Below the pieces are notes generated by a model. That model had not been told where the DNA came from, made no database searches, and was given only the letters and a program-made list of their open reading frames with translations. A DNA stretch of 50,247 nucleotides, from contig JAUJNO010000015.1 of assembly GCA_030448125.1 (NCBI GenBank), positions 4,584-54,830 on the forward strand. The letters run 5' to 3'. The DNA is from Rubrobacteraceae bacterium. GTDB lineage: Bacteria > Actinomycetota > Rubrobacteria > Rubrobacterales > Rubrobacteraceae. Position 1 is the first letter of the stretch. Each line of letters begins with the position of its first letter. Positions 1-6,564 of this stretch are shown piece by piece. A program made the translations under genes and the position numbers.

Positions 1-743
1 ACCCCGAGGAGCATCTGGAACTCGTAACGGTCTCTGGAGAGACCCATCTGGTGGATTACGCGCAGGCCGTGCCAGACGAGGTACTCGTCGTGGGTAGCGA
101 TGCCCACGTAGGAGCCGCCCTTTAGCAACTCCTCCAGGAGCAGCACGTAGTTCTGGCGGACGGTATCGAAGTCTTTGTAGGCGATCTCGCGCGGTTCGTC
201 GTAGATGCCCTTGCAAAGACGCACCGAGACCCCGGCCCCGGCCAGGCGCACCACGTCCTTGAGGCTGCGCCTCATGTAAGCCTGGATGACGGCCCCCGTA
301 TTCTCGTGACGCTCGTGCATCTCGAGTACGAGTTCGAGGGTGGTGGGCGTGTAGGGCGAGTCCTCCATGTCCACCCGCACGAAGCGGCCCCTCTCGCCGG
401 CGTGGGCGATGATCTCTTCGAGGTTCCTCCGGCACAGCTCCTCGTCGAGGGCGAGCCCGAGACCGGTGAGCTTCACCGAGACGCCGCTCTTCAGGTCATG
501 CTCGTCGAGTGCGTCGACGACTTGCTTGTACTGGTCCAGCTTCTCGGCGGCGTCGCGCTCGCACGCGGTGCTCTCGCCGAGGACGTCCACCGTGGCCACG
601 CAACCTTCCCTGTTCAGGTCCCGGATAGTTTTTATCGCCTCGTCGAGCTCCTCCCCCGCCATGTAGCGGCCGGCGATCCTGCGGACTATGGGCCGGGGGA
701 TGGCGGCCACGGAGCTGGCTATCGCTTTGTCTACTATTCCCAC
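1..743 (-). CDS. Proline dehydrogenase (C-terminus outside window)
   Basis: FAD-dependent proline dehydrogenase, which oxidises proline to pyrroline-5-carboxylate and passes electrons to the quinone pool. The start is GTG at 743-741, with GGAGGT at 751-756 in ideal spacing. About 247 residues are visible. Conserved blocks appear in the family's order: FVRVDMEDSPYT, then RLCKGIYDEP, YVGIATHDEYLV and YEFQMLLG near the cut. The gene runs off the left edge, so roughly the last 50-60 residues are missing; the monofunctional form is about 300 residues. The damaged amino-acid permease lies just upstream on the same strand, so proline or amino-acid uptake and catabolism may have been co-transcribed (inference). 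The family call is secure. Confidence 0.93.
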   Translation of the reverse strand, partial: MGIVDKAIASSVAAIPRPIVRRIAGRYMAGEELDEAIKTIRDLNREGCVATVDVLGESTACERDAAEKLDQYKQVVDALDEHDLKSGVSVKLTGLGLALDEELCRRNLEEIIAHAGERGRFVRVDMEDSPYTPTTLELVLEMHERHENTGAVIQAYMRRSLKDVVRLAGAGVSVRLCKGIYDEPREIAYKDFDTVRQNYVLLLEELLKGGSYVGIATHDEYLVWHGLRVIHQMGLSRDRYEFQMLLG

Positions 744-825
744 GGTCGTCACCTCCTTCGGGGGGACCGCCGCGACGGTCTCCCCGGTCGTCCCGTCGCC
801 CCCGCGCGGGGTTCGGGATACGCTG

Positions 826-1554
826 CTACCTCGCAGGCTCGCCGCTCGCGATCTCCCCGGCGCGGCTCGGGGCGCGGCCGCCGAAGCGGCTGCGCAACAC
901 GTAGGCCGCGAGGACCACTCCGACGCTCAGCAGGGTCAGGAGCAGCTGGGTGCGCAGGTCGGGGTTGAAGAACATCAAGACAAAGACGGCGAGGATGCAC
1001 AAGATCGACAGGTACATCAGGTACGGATAGAGCCACATCCTCGCCTGCAGTCTTTCGGGGTCCTCGCGCTCGAGGCGGGCGCGCATCCTGAGCTCCGAGA
1101 CGGCGACCAGGAGGTACACGAAGAGCGCCACGGCCCCCGAGGAGTTGAGCAGGAACAAGAACACCGTGTCCGGGAAGAAGTACGCCATGAGCACGGCGAC
1201 GTAGCCGACGAGCGTGCCGAGCAGGATAGCCCTGGCCGGCACGCCGCGCCCGGTGGTCTCGGTCAGGCTCCGGGGCGCGTCCCCGTGCCGCGTGAGGGCG
1301 AAGAGCATCCTCGAGGAGATGTACAGCGCCGAGTTGAGGACGCTCAAGACCGCGGTCAGGACCAGGAGAACCCCGGTGAGCGCGTAGGTCAGGATGGCAG
1401 CCGGCCCCACGCCGTTTATGACCGGTCCGCTCGCTATGAACAGCCCGGCCCCGATGACCCCGCCGAGCGAGATCATGGTCATGTGCCGCATCTTCAGGCT
1501 TTTTTGCAACCCGCCTTGCTCGCTTGTGCCCCGCTCCGCGGCTTGCTCCGCCAT
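826..1554 (-). pseudogene. APC-family amino-acid permease with a large internal in-frame deletion
   Basis: 242 residues of an amino-acid/GABA permease, a proton-coupled uptake family normally about 460 residues long with 12 membrane helices. The N-terminus is typical: SLKMRHMTMISLGGVIGAGL (helix 1) and GPAAILTYALTGVLLVL (helix 2). The next residues, TAVLSVLNSALYISSRML and LTRHGDAP, belong to helix 8 and the loop after it in full-length homologues. Helices 3-7, about 220 residues, are therefore absent, and the frame is kept across the join near 1365-1372. The C-terminal half (last four helices and tail) is complete. A working transporter is very unlikely. The lesion may be a real deletion between short repeats or an assembly collapse. 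It sits upstream of proline dehydrogenase on the same strand. Confidence 0.75.
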
Positions 1555-1867
1555 GCTTCCCCTTTCCCGACGCCACTCTCCTACAAACGTAGCTTAGGGT
1601 CATATGAGGTTTCTTGCAAGGTTCGCGCGACGTGCGCTCTGCGTAGAGAAAAGTCTTCAGCCTTTCGGGGGGTCCTGGTTTTCGCGATACGGCGCGTCCG
1701 AGGTGTATCGCATCTCCGGTTCGAGGCGTCTTATTTATACGACAGGACCGTATACGGTGGCTCGCGGCGACCGGATCTTATACGCCTGGCCCGTTACGGC
1801 GGAGCGTAGGCGGGTGTATAGTATAGGGGACGTGAAAGTACTGTAGGTGACGTGAAAGGAGCGGCGC
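1555..1867. promoter_or_regulatory. Divergent promoter region with palindrome and direct repeats
   Basis: Intergenic stretch between the permease (leftward) and the ArsR-type regulator (rightward). It holds a perfect 12-bp palindrome, ACCGTATACGGT, at 1747-1758, a -10-like TATAGT at 1817-1822, and a 10-bp direct repeat GACGTGAAAG at 1829-1838 and 1849-1858. The copies are 20 bp apart, about two helical turns, and lie between the -10 and the start codon. The second copy contains the ribosome site (GAAAGGAG). Autoregulating ArsR proteins commonly bind here, so the repeats or the palindrome are operator candidates; this is inferred from position only. No gene is seen in the stretch. Confidence 0.4.
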
Positions 1868-2242
1868 ATGCAAGAACAGGGTGTGGGGACCCAACTATAC
1901 CCCGAGATAAAGATCGGCCGGGAGAGCGAGGAGATGTGCCTTCTGGCCCGGTTCTTCAACGGGTTCGCCAACTCGACGCGGCTCTCGATCCTGCTGCTCC
2001 TCGCGCAGCGGGGTGAGACAAAGGTGGGCGAGCTGGTAAGCGAGCTGGGGGCGCCGCAGCCGCGCGTCTCGGACCACTTGCGTTGTCTGGCCTGGTGCGG
2101 TTACGTCAAGGTGCGGCGCGAGGGCCGCAACGCCTACTACTCAATAGCCGACGACCGGGTCCTGGAGATGCTGCGCCTGGGCGAGTCGATGCTCCGGGAC
2201 AACCTCGAGCACGTCGAGGCCTGCCACGCCATCAAGAACTGA
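1868..2242 (+). CDS. ArsR/SmtB-family metal-sensing repressor, CmtR-like
   Basis: 124-residue winged-helix repressor. The helix-turn-helix spans about residues 38-90 (ANSTRLSILLLL, then VSDHLRCLAWCG and the wing KVRREGRNAYYSI). Cys73 and Cys77 form a C-x3-C pair in the recognition-helix region (LRCLAWC), and Cys119 lies in the C-terminal tail (EACH). This matches the thiol ligand set known for the Cd(II)/Pb(II) sensor CmtR, where two helix-4 cysteines and one C-terminal cysteine bind metal. The ATG follows a GGAG site. A small thioredoxin-like gene starts 30 bp downstream on the same strand, suggesting a two-gene unit. Family secure; cadmium or lead as ligand is inferred from the cysteines. 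Confidence 0.85.
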   Translation: MQEQGVGTQLYPEIKIGRESEEMCLLARFFNGFANSTRLSILLLLAQRGETKVGELVSELGAPQPRVSDHLRCLAWCGYVKVRREGRNAYYSIADDRVLEMLRLGESMLRDNLEHVEACHAIKN

Positions 2243-2271
2243 GGAAGGCTGCTAACCAAGATGGCCGCCTC

Positions 2272-2565
2272 TTGAAGATAGAATTGCTGTACTTCGAGGG
2301 ATGCCCGGGCTCCGCGGAGACCCTGGGCATCCTCGAAAACGTGGTCGCCCAAGAAGGGCTTGCCGCCGAGATCTTACCGGTAATACCTGACCCCGACGAT
2401 TGGTCGGGCTTCCCCGGCAGCCCCACGATCCTCGTGGACGGCGAGGATCTCTTCCCCGTCGAGCGCCACGACCTCGGCCGCGCCGCGAGCTGCAGGATTT
2501 ACGCCACGCCCGAGGGTCCGAAGAACCACCCGACCGCGGCGATGGTGCGTGAGGCGCTGGCGTAA
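2272..2565 (+). CDS. Thioredoxin-fold small protein paired with the CmtR-like regulator
   Basis: 97 residues from TTG at 2272; the nearby ATG at 2261 opens a frame that stops after four codons. The start LKIELLYFEGCPG and the later SPTILVDGEDLF (the cis-Pro loop of a thioredoxin fold) match small proteins often annotated as thioredoxin-like or alkylmercury-lyase-related. There is a single Cys (Cys11) in a C-P-G-S motif rather than CxxC, so ordinary disulfide reductase chemistry is doubtful, although a second Cys lies near the C-terminus (ASCRIY). It follows the metal sensor by 29 bp, so a role in handling thiophilic metals or redox stress is plausible but unproven. Confidence 0.65.
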   Translation: MKIELLYFEGCPGSAETLGILENVVAQEGLAAEILPVIPDPDDWSGFPGSPTILVDGEDLFPVERHDLGRAASCRIYATPEGPKNHPTAAMVREALA

Positions 2566-2602
2566 CGCCCGTCGTGAAGGCGGGCGACGCCGCACCAGCC
2601 GA

Positions 2603-3202
2603 TCACCCCGCGGCCTTGAAGCTCTCTCTGGCTTCGACCCTCTCCATCCAGGCCGCGACGTTCGGGTAGCCGGCGAGCCCGATCTCGCCCTCCTCCGCGA
2701 GCTCGCGCAGCCTGACGAAGTTGCCCGCGTGAGCGATGTCGGCGAGAGAAAACACGTCCACGAGGTACTCGCGCCCGTCCCCGAGACGCTCCTCGAGCGC
2801 GGCTAGCACCGTCTTTAGCTTCTCCAACGCCTCCGAGACCTGGGTCTCCGAGAACCCCCGCTCATGGCCTACGCTCGCTATGAACACAGCCGGGAAGAAG
2901 TTGTCGTCGGCCGAGGCCATCCAGATGCGGGCGTAGGCTCGCTCCTTCGGGTCTTCGGGCAAGAGCTTCGGAGACTCGAAGACCTCGTCGAGGTACTGGT
3001 TGACGACGTTCGACTCGTAGAGGGGATCGCCGTCCGCTACCACCACCGGCACCTTCCCGGTAGAGCTGACGCTCAAGAACTCCTCGGACTTGTTCTCGAG
3101 ATCCACCTCGTAAGTCTCGAAGCCCACACCCTTCTCGTGCAGGACCATCCTGGTCCGCCGGGCGTACGGTCACCTCTGGGTGTTATATAGCTTGAGCTCC
3201 AC
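2603..3202 (-). CDS. Glutathione S-transferase-like protein with an in-frame TGA at the catalytic residue
   Basis: A complete GST can be read from GTG at 3202, with GGAGGT at 3208-3213. The only interruption is TGA at codon 11 (3172-3170). The N-terminus reads VELKLYNTQR-stop-PYARRTRMVL; homologues have Cys or Ser at the stop position (R-C/S-P-F/Y). The rest is intact: the GKVPVVV cis-Pro strand, LYESNVVNQYLDE glutathione-binding turn, and helical C-domain with VDVFSLADI. The next ATG (3148) would drop the first beta strand and active site, so a useful product needs readthrough or selenocysteine insertion. Just past the TGA, GGACC-AGGAT-GGTCC can form a hairpin. Alternatives are a fresh nonsense mutation or a sequence error. 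No selA, selB or selD is in this window. Confidence 0.7.
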
Positions 3203-3257
3203 GGCCCACCTCCGAATATCGCGTTCGAAAATCGATGGTAGCACAGGGAGATAGCTC

Positions 3258-3623
3258 TCAGCCTCCGGCTTCTCTCTCACGGGCCGACGCGAGCTTCTCC
3301 CGCCAACCTTCTCCCCAGCGTACCTCGGCCGCCGCCCTCACCCGTACCTCCGCCAGCTCCCCGGAGACGAGCGCCTCACCGTACCCGGCCAGATAACCGA
3401 GGCGGGCATCACGGAGGACGTAGGGAGCAACCCACGCCGGCAGGTCCAATCCCCGCCACATCTCCACCATCTCCGCCGCCGACCGGAACCGGGCCTCGCG
3501 GGCGTCGTCTCGCCCCAGACCCTCCCCTGCCTCCTGGCAAGCTTTACGCAGCTCGTCGGGAGCAAATGAATCTCCAGCAACGTATCGTGTCAGCTCTCGC
3601 GGGAGTGGGTATCTGGCGGCCAT
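3258..3623 (-). CDS. Hypothetical protein, 121 residues
   Basis: I do not recognise this protein. It starts MAARYPLPRELTRY, is mostly helical and charged, and has no membrane segment or signal peptide. Its middle (MWRGLDLPAWVAPYVLRDAR) and Ala/Arg/Glu-rich end suggest a soluble helical bundle. It lies 35 bp after the DUF2283 gene on the same strand and ends 55 bp from the GST ribosome site. It may be the last gene of a three-gene unit running from 4169. No function can be given. Confidence 0.5.
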   Translation of the reverse strand: MAARYPLPRELTRYVAGDSFAPDELRKACQEAGEGLGRDDAREARFRSAAEMVEMWRGLDLPAWVAPYVLRDARLGYLAGYGEALVSGELAEVRVRAAAEVRWGEGWREKLASAREREAGG

Positions 3624-3658
3624 TAGTCTCCGATAGGTTCCTCATCAGACGCGGATTC

Positions 3659-3931
3659 TCATTTTTCGGGGGCGGGCACGAGGCCGAAGATCTGACCTTC
3701 CACCTCCAGCCTGGAGAGGTCCGCGATCCTGGAGGCGTACTGGTAAGTCTCGATTCCCACCGGAGTCCCGTCCTCGTCTACGTTCACGTTCATCTCGTCG
3801 GCCACCACGACCGTCCGCCCACCCGCCTGCTCGTGGTCGGGCTTCAACTCTACGTATAGCGAGCCGGTGTCCGGATAGTGACTGAACTCATCCTTGCCTC
3901 CTTTGCTTGCGGGTGAAGTTAGAGTCGTCAA
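3659..3931 (-). CDS. DUF2283-family small protein, probably frameshifted at its start
   Basis: The DUF2283 core is clear: HYPDTGSLYVELKP, then VVVADEMNVNVDEDGTPVGIE. DUF2283 proteins normally begin 5-8 residues before this core (M-x-YDPEADALYI). Here the ATG with a good site (AAAGGAGGCAAGGATG, ATG at 3891-3889) overlaps the upstream stop in a classic ATGA arrangement, but its frame gives a 13-residue peptide. One missing base just after that ATG would restore the expected protein. The open frame instead runs back to 3931, inside the upstream gene. So either the gene has a one-base deletion or translation uses an unusual upstream start. The family is uncharacterised and often paired with small toxin-like proteins. 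Confidence 0.55.
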   Translation of the reverse strand: MTTLTSPASKGGKDEFSHYPDTGSLYVELKPDHEQAGGRTVVVADEMNVNVDEDGTPVGIETYQYASRIADLSRLEVEGQIFGLVPAPEK

Positions 3932-4169
3932 AGGCGTTGAATAGCGCCCCGTCCGCCGTCGTTATGACCAGCAAATGACGTCTCAGCTCCGGTACGTAGA
4001 GCCAGTGCTTGACCCTACCGTCCTCCCGCGCCTCCATGTACTCGAAACTGTTCACCATCTCCGCAATATAGGATGCCAGCCGAGCCCTCGCCGGGTCACC
4101 CGAGGCCCGATCCCGAAAGTACGGGGTGATCTCAAAGCCCTCCAAATACTCCGCGCTCATAATGTACAC
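3888..4169 (-). CDS. Small protein paired with DUF2283, possibly DUF4258-like
   Basis: 93 residues beginning MYIMSAEYLEGFE. The C-terminal strands (RVKHWLYVPELRRHLLVITT, then LFNAFDDSNF) resemble the compact RelE-like or DUF4258 fold that often sits beside DUF2283 proteins. That resemblance is a weak impression and I could not test it. The stop codon overlaps the expected ATG of the DUF2283 gene by four bases (3891-3888), a sign of translational coupling. A promoter could lie upstream in 4170-4270, which is AT-richer than its surroundings. A toxin-antitoxin-like pair is one possibility. Confidence 0.5.
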   Translation of the reverse strand: MYIMSAEYLEGFEITPYFRDRASGDPARARLASYIAEMVNSFEYMEAREDGRVKHWLYVPELRRHLLVITTADGALFNAFDDSNFTRKQRRQG

Positions 4170-4482
4170 GACGGCATGAGAAAGCGCGGGTACATACGTC
4201 GGGCGCGAGAGCCGATCAAAACCTACTTACGCGAAGTAGTGGACAGCTTTATATCCCGGCTTTCGGGTAAACTAGTTGCTTAGAGCAATCCGACTTCGGG
4301 AGGAACCATTCGCATCCGGACGAACACGACGCTTACGCCGTCGGGTAAGGTAAGGGTCAAGACGACCGTCAGGGCGGCGCCGATGCTGCCCGCTCTCAGG
4401 ACCTCGTCGACTTTCTCGATGGTGCCTACGACCACGAAGAGGCGCCGGACGAGGAAGAAGCGGTAGGACTGGCTCGGGCGCG
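4170..4482. other. Region without a confident gene
   Basis: About 310 bp between the small-gene cluster and the SAM hydrolase. A minus-strand frame (about 4280-4480) could encode a short hydrophobic protein containing VVVGTIEKVDEVLRAGSIG and LTLTLPDGVSVVF. It would follow directly after the SAM hydrolase stop, but it has no clear start and I do not recognise it. The left part (4170-4270) is AT-richer and likely holds the promoter of the leftward cluster. Confidence 0.3.
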
Positions 4483-5286
4483 TTAGTCGCCAGCTTTGAT
4501 CCGTACCTCCGATCCGACCGGGGGGCGGCCGAACTCTTCCCAGGTGCTGCCGCCGCGCAAGAAGAGCTCCATCCACAAGGTCTCTCCGCCGGATGTATCC
4601 ATCCAGCCGCTGCTACCCGGCGCGAAGGCAAGCTTTCCTTCTTCGACCTCGAAGCTACCGTCGCTCACGTACGCCTCACGCTCGACGTCCCCGATCTCAA
4701 CCCGCGCGACCGAACCGGACGGGAGATCCAGGCCTCCATCCTCTCCGCTCTTTATGGTCGTCTTCAGGTTGCCGTAACCGTCCGCGTAGGCGACGCGGCT
4801 CCGCGGCACGTCGGGGACATCGGAGGGGTCCATGCTACCGGCCAGGGCATCGGGCCGGCCGGAGGCGATGGCCGCCGCGGCGCGCGGGAAGAGGTCGCGC
4901 GAGCGGAACTGCGAGCCCTCGGCCTCCACGGAAGCCCAGCGCAGCTCCTCGGCGGCGTCGCGCACGAAGGAGAAGGCGTAACCGGCGTGTACCCCTACGA
5001 CGCGCACGCCCGTCGGTAGGAGCGCGAACGCCAGCCGCTCTCCCTCGTTCCCGGCCCGCGCCTCCTCCTCGTCCGCACGCGGCGCCACGTTGTGGTAGAC
5101 GATGGTCCCGGGAGGCGCTTCGTTCAGCCCGAGCTGCGCCACGCAGAACCCGGCCGCGAGCGTGGAGAAAGGCGGCACGGGGGTCAGGACCGGCTCGGCG
5201 TCCGGCAAGTGCAACTTTATGCGCTGGACGACCTCGGCAAACGCCAGGTCTCCGTGCCCGTAGTCCGCGACTATGTGAACCAGCAT
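4483..5286 (-). CDS. SAM hydroxide adenosyltransferase (S-adenosyl-L-methionine hydrolase, DUF62)
   Basis: 267 residues, the usual length for the family that splits S-adenosylmethionine into adenosine and methionine using water. The ATG at 5286 has GGGGAGG just upstream. Visible landmarks are the N-terminal VADYGHGDLAFAEV (the family's D-x-G-x-x-D region), the central VGVHAGYAFSFVRD, YADGYGNLKTTI (conserved nucleoside-binding D-x-x-GN), and the C-terminal beta-barrel ending LAFAPGSSGW. The homologous chlorinases and fluorinases bind halide with specific residues that I cannot confirm here, so hydrolase is the default call. It is divergent from the LigT-like gene, with a 71-bp shared promoter region. 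Confidence 0.8.
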   Translation of the reverse strand: MLVHIVADYGHGDLAFAEVVQRIKLHLPDAEPVLTPVPPFSTLAAGFCVAQLGLNEAPPGTIVYHNVAPRADEEEARAGNEGERLAFALLPTGVRVVGVHAGYAFSFVRDAAEELRWASVEAEGSQFRSRDLFPRAAAAIASGRPDALAGSMDPSDVPDVPRSRVAYADGYGNLKTTIKSGEDGGLDLPSGSVARVEIGDVEREAYVSDGSFEVEEGKLAFAPGSSGWMDTSGGETLWMELFLRGGSTWEEFGRPPVGSEVRIKAGD

Positions 5287-5357
5287 CTTTGCCTCCCCGT
5301 GCCGTCCGGTACCGCCTTTTCGAGGGACTCTGTACCCCGTCTGCTACAGTAATAAGG

Positions 5358-6023
5358 GTGGAGGGCTACGCCGAGATCTGGGAGAGGTTCAAGAGGGAGC
5401 GCCACCTGGAGTTCGGGGGACACACGGACCCGGAGTGGCGAGACGGGCACGCCCTCTCGGCCTCATTCGTGGTGCCCGTCGAGGCACCGCGCCTGCGGGA
5501 GGGCCTGAAGCCTCTGAGGGACGTCCTCCGGCCCTTCCCGTTCGTCTCGCTGCACCCCGACTATTTCATGCACTTGACGCTGCTCCCTTTAGGCTTCCTC
5601 GTCCCTAAGCCCAGAGCCGGGAACGAGCTCGCGCGCGAGCGGCTCGAGGAGTTGGAGGCACGGGCCAGGGAGGCGCTGCGGAATTTCCCGCCCTTCGAGG
5701 TGGAGCTCGCGAACCTCAACGTCTTCCCCGGGGCGGCGTTCGTCGAGGCACACGACGGCGGGATGCTGGAGAAGATACGCGACGCCGTTTGCGGGCGATG
5801 CGGGCTCGAAAAGACCTCCGGACCTCTCCACCTCACCCTGGCCTACCTCCAGGCCGCGAACGGCACGCTCGCCCCCGATAACTTCGTCGCCGCCGTCGAG
5901 CGCTACCGCGACTGGCCCGTGGGGAAGTTCTCCGTCGAGCGCGTCGAGATCACCCTGCTAAACCTGGGCTCCTCCACATACCCCGAGCTCGAGACCTTCG
6001 CGCGGATTCCGCTGGGCGGTTAG
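5358..6023 (+). CDS. 2'-5' RNA ligase / cyclic phosphodiesterase family protein (LigT-like)
   Basis: 221 residues from GTG at 5358, with a modest AAGG site and TACAGT just upstream. Two H-x-T signatures define the 2H phosphoesterase fold: HLTLLP (about residue 75) and HLTLAY (about residue 157). Members ligate or hydrolyse 2'-5' RNA linkages or open cyclic phosphates; the in vivo substrate is usually unknown. The N-terminus has an extra 45 residues (IWERFKRERHLEFGG) before the core. Its stop overlaps the sixA stop by four bases in a convergent arrangement. Family confident, substrate not assignable. Confidence 0.8.
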   Translation: MEGYAEIWERFKRERHLEFGGHTDPEWRDGHALSASFVVPVEAPRLREGLKPLRDVLRPFPFVSLHPDYFMHLTLLPLGFLVPKPRAGNELARERLEELEARAREALRNFPPFEVELANLNVFPGAAFVEAHDGGMLEKIRDAVCGRCGLEKTSGPLHLTLAYLQAANGTLAPDNFVAAVERYRDWPVGKFSVERVEITLLNLGSSTYPELETFARIPLGG

Positions 6024-6559
6024 CTCTCCACCGTAGGCGGCCGGTGCTTGCGGCCGGCGGCCCGCAGCGCCTTCGGTGTGTGTACCCATTCGAGGGAGCC
6101 CGCACCGGGTTCGGGGGCGCCGTCGAAGGAGAGACGGGCCACGCCGCCTTTTTTGATCTGGACGCGCATGCCGCAGTCTTCGCCTATAGTGTCTCCGGTC
6201 AAGAGGTACGAGACCAACTCGTGCAGACCCGGCCGGTGCCCGACGATCGCCGCGGACTCCAAACCTTCGTGGAGCGCGAGGACGTTCAGGACCTTGTGAG
6301 GCGGGTAGTCGGGCTCGAGCTCCTCGCAGGATACGGGAGCAGGCCAGCCCGCCTGTTCCAGGATCTCCGCCGTCCGCCACGCCCGGACGAAGGGGCTGCT
6401 CAAGACCAGCCCGACCTCGGGCAAGAGGCGCAGGATCCCGCCGGAGGCGCGCCGGAAGCGCTCTTCACCCTCGTCCGTCAGCGGACGTTTCGCGTCGTCC
6501 GGCCAGCGGTTCTCGTCGCGCTTGTGCGCTACCGCGTGCCGTACCACGTAGAGGTCCAC
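6020..6559 (-). CDS. sixA: SixA-type phosphohistidine phosphatase
   Basis: 179 residues of the histidine-phosphatase superfamily. The phosphate-binding RHG-type motif is present as YVVRHAVAHKRD at the N-terminus, LSSPFVRAWRTAEIL follows, and the second catalytic His is in VGHRPGLHEL. The start is GTG at 6559, chosen because the RHG motif must lie at the very N-terminus; the longer open frame adds 30 residues of no homology. It follows the CYTH-CHAD stop by five bases, so it is the last gene of the polyphosphate operon. SixA proteins remove phosphate from phosphohistidine, and co-occurrence with CHAD proteins is frequent. The C-terminus (about 45 residues with VHTPKALRAAGRKHRPP) is longer than E. 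coli SixA. Confidence 0.85.
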   Translation of the reverse strand: MDLYVVRHAVAHKRDENRWPDDAKRPLTDEGEERFRRASGGILRLLPEVGLVLSSPFVRAWRTAEILEQAGWPAPVSCEELEPDYPPHKVLNVLALHEGLESAAIVGHRPGLHELVSYLLTGDTIGEDCGMRVQIKKGGVARLSFDGAPEPGAGSLEWVHTPKALRAAGRKHRPPTVES

Positions 6560-6564
6560 GCCCC

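Noticed and set aside
306..968. Long plus-strand open frame at the left end
   Set aside because: It is antisense to proline dehydrogenase and the permease, both with clear motifs; its composition is that of a high-GC shadow frame.
4593..5357. Arg-rich plus-strand extension before the LigT-like gene
   Set aside because: The stretch is antisense to the SAM hydrolase and very Arg/Pro-rich. GTG at 5358 fits the real N-terminus.
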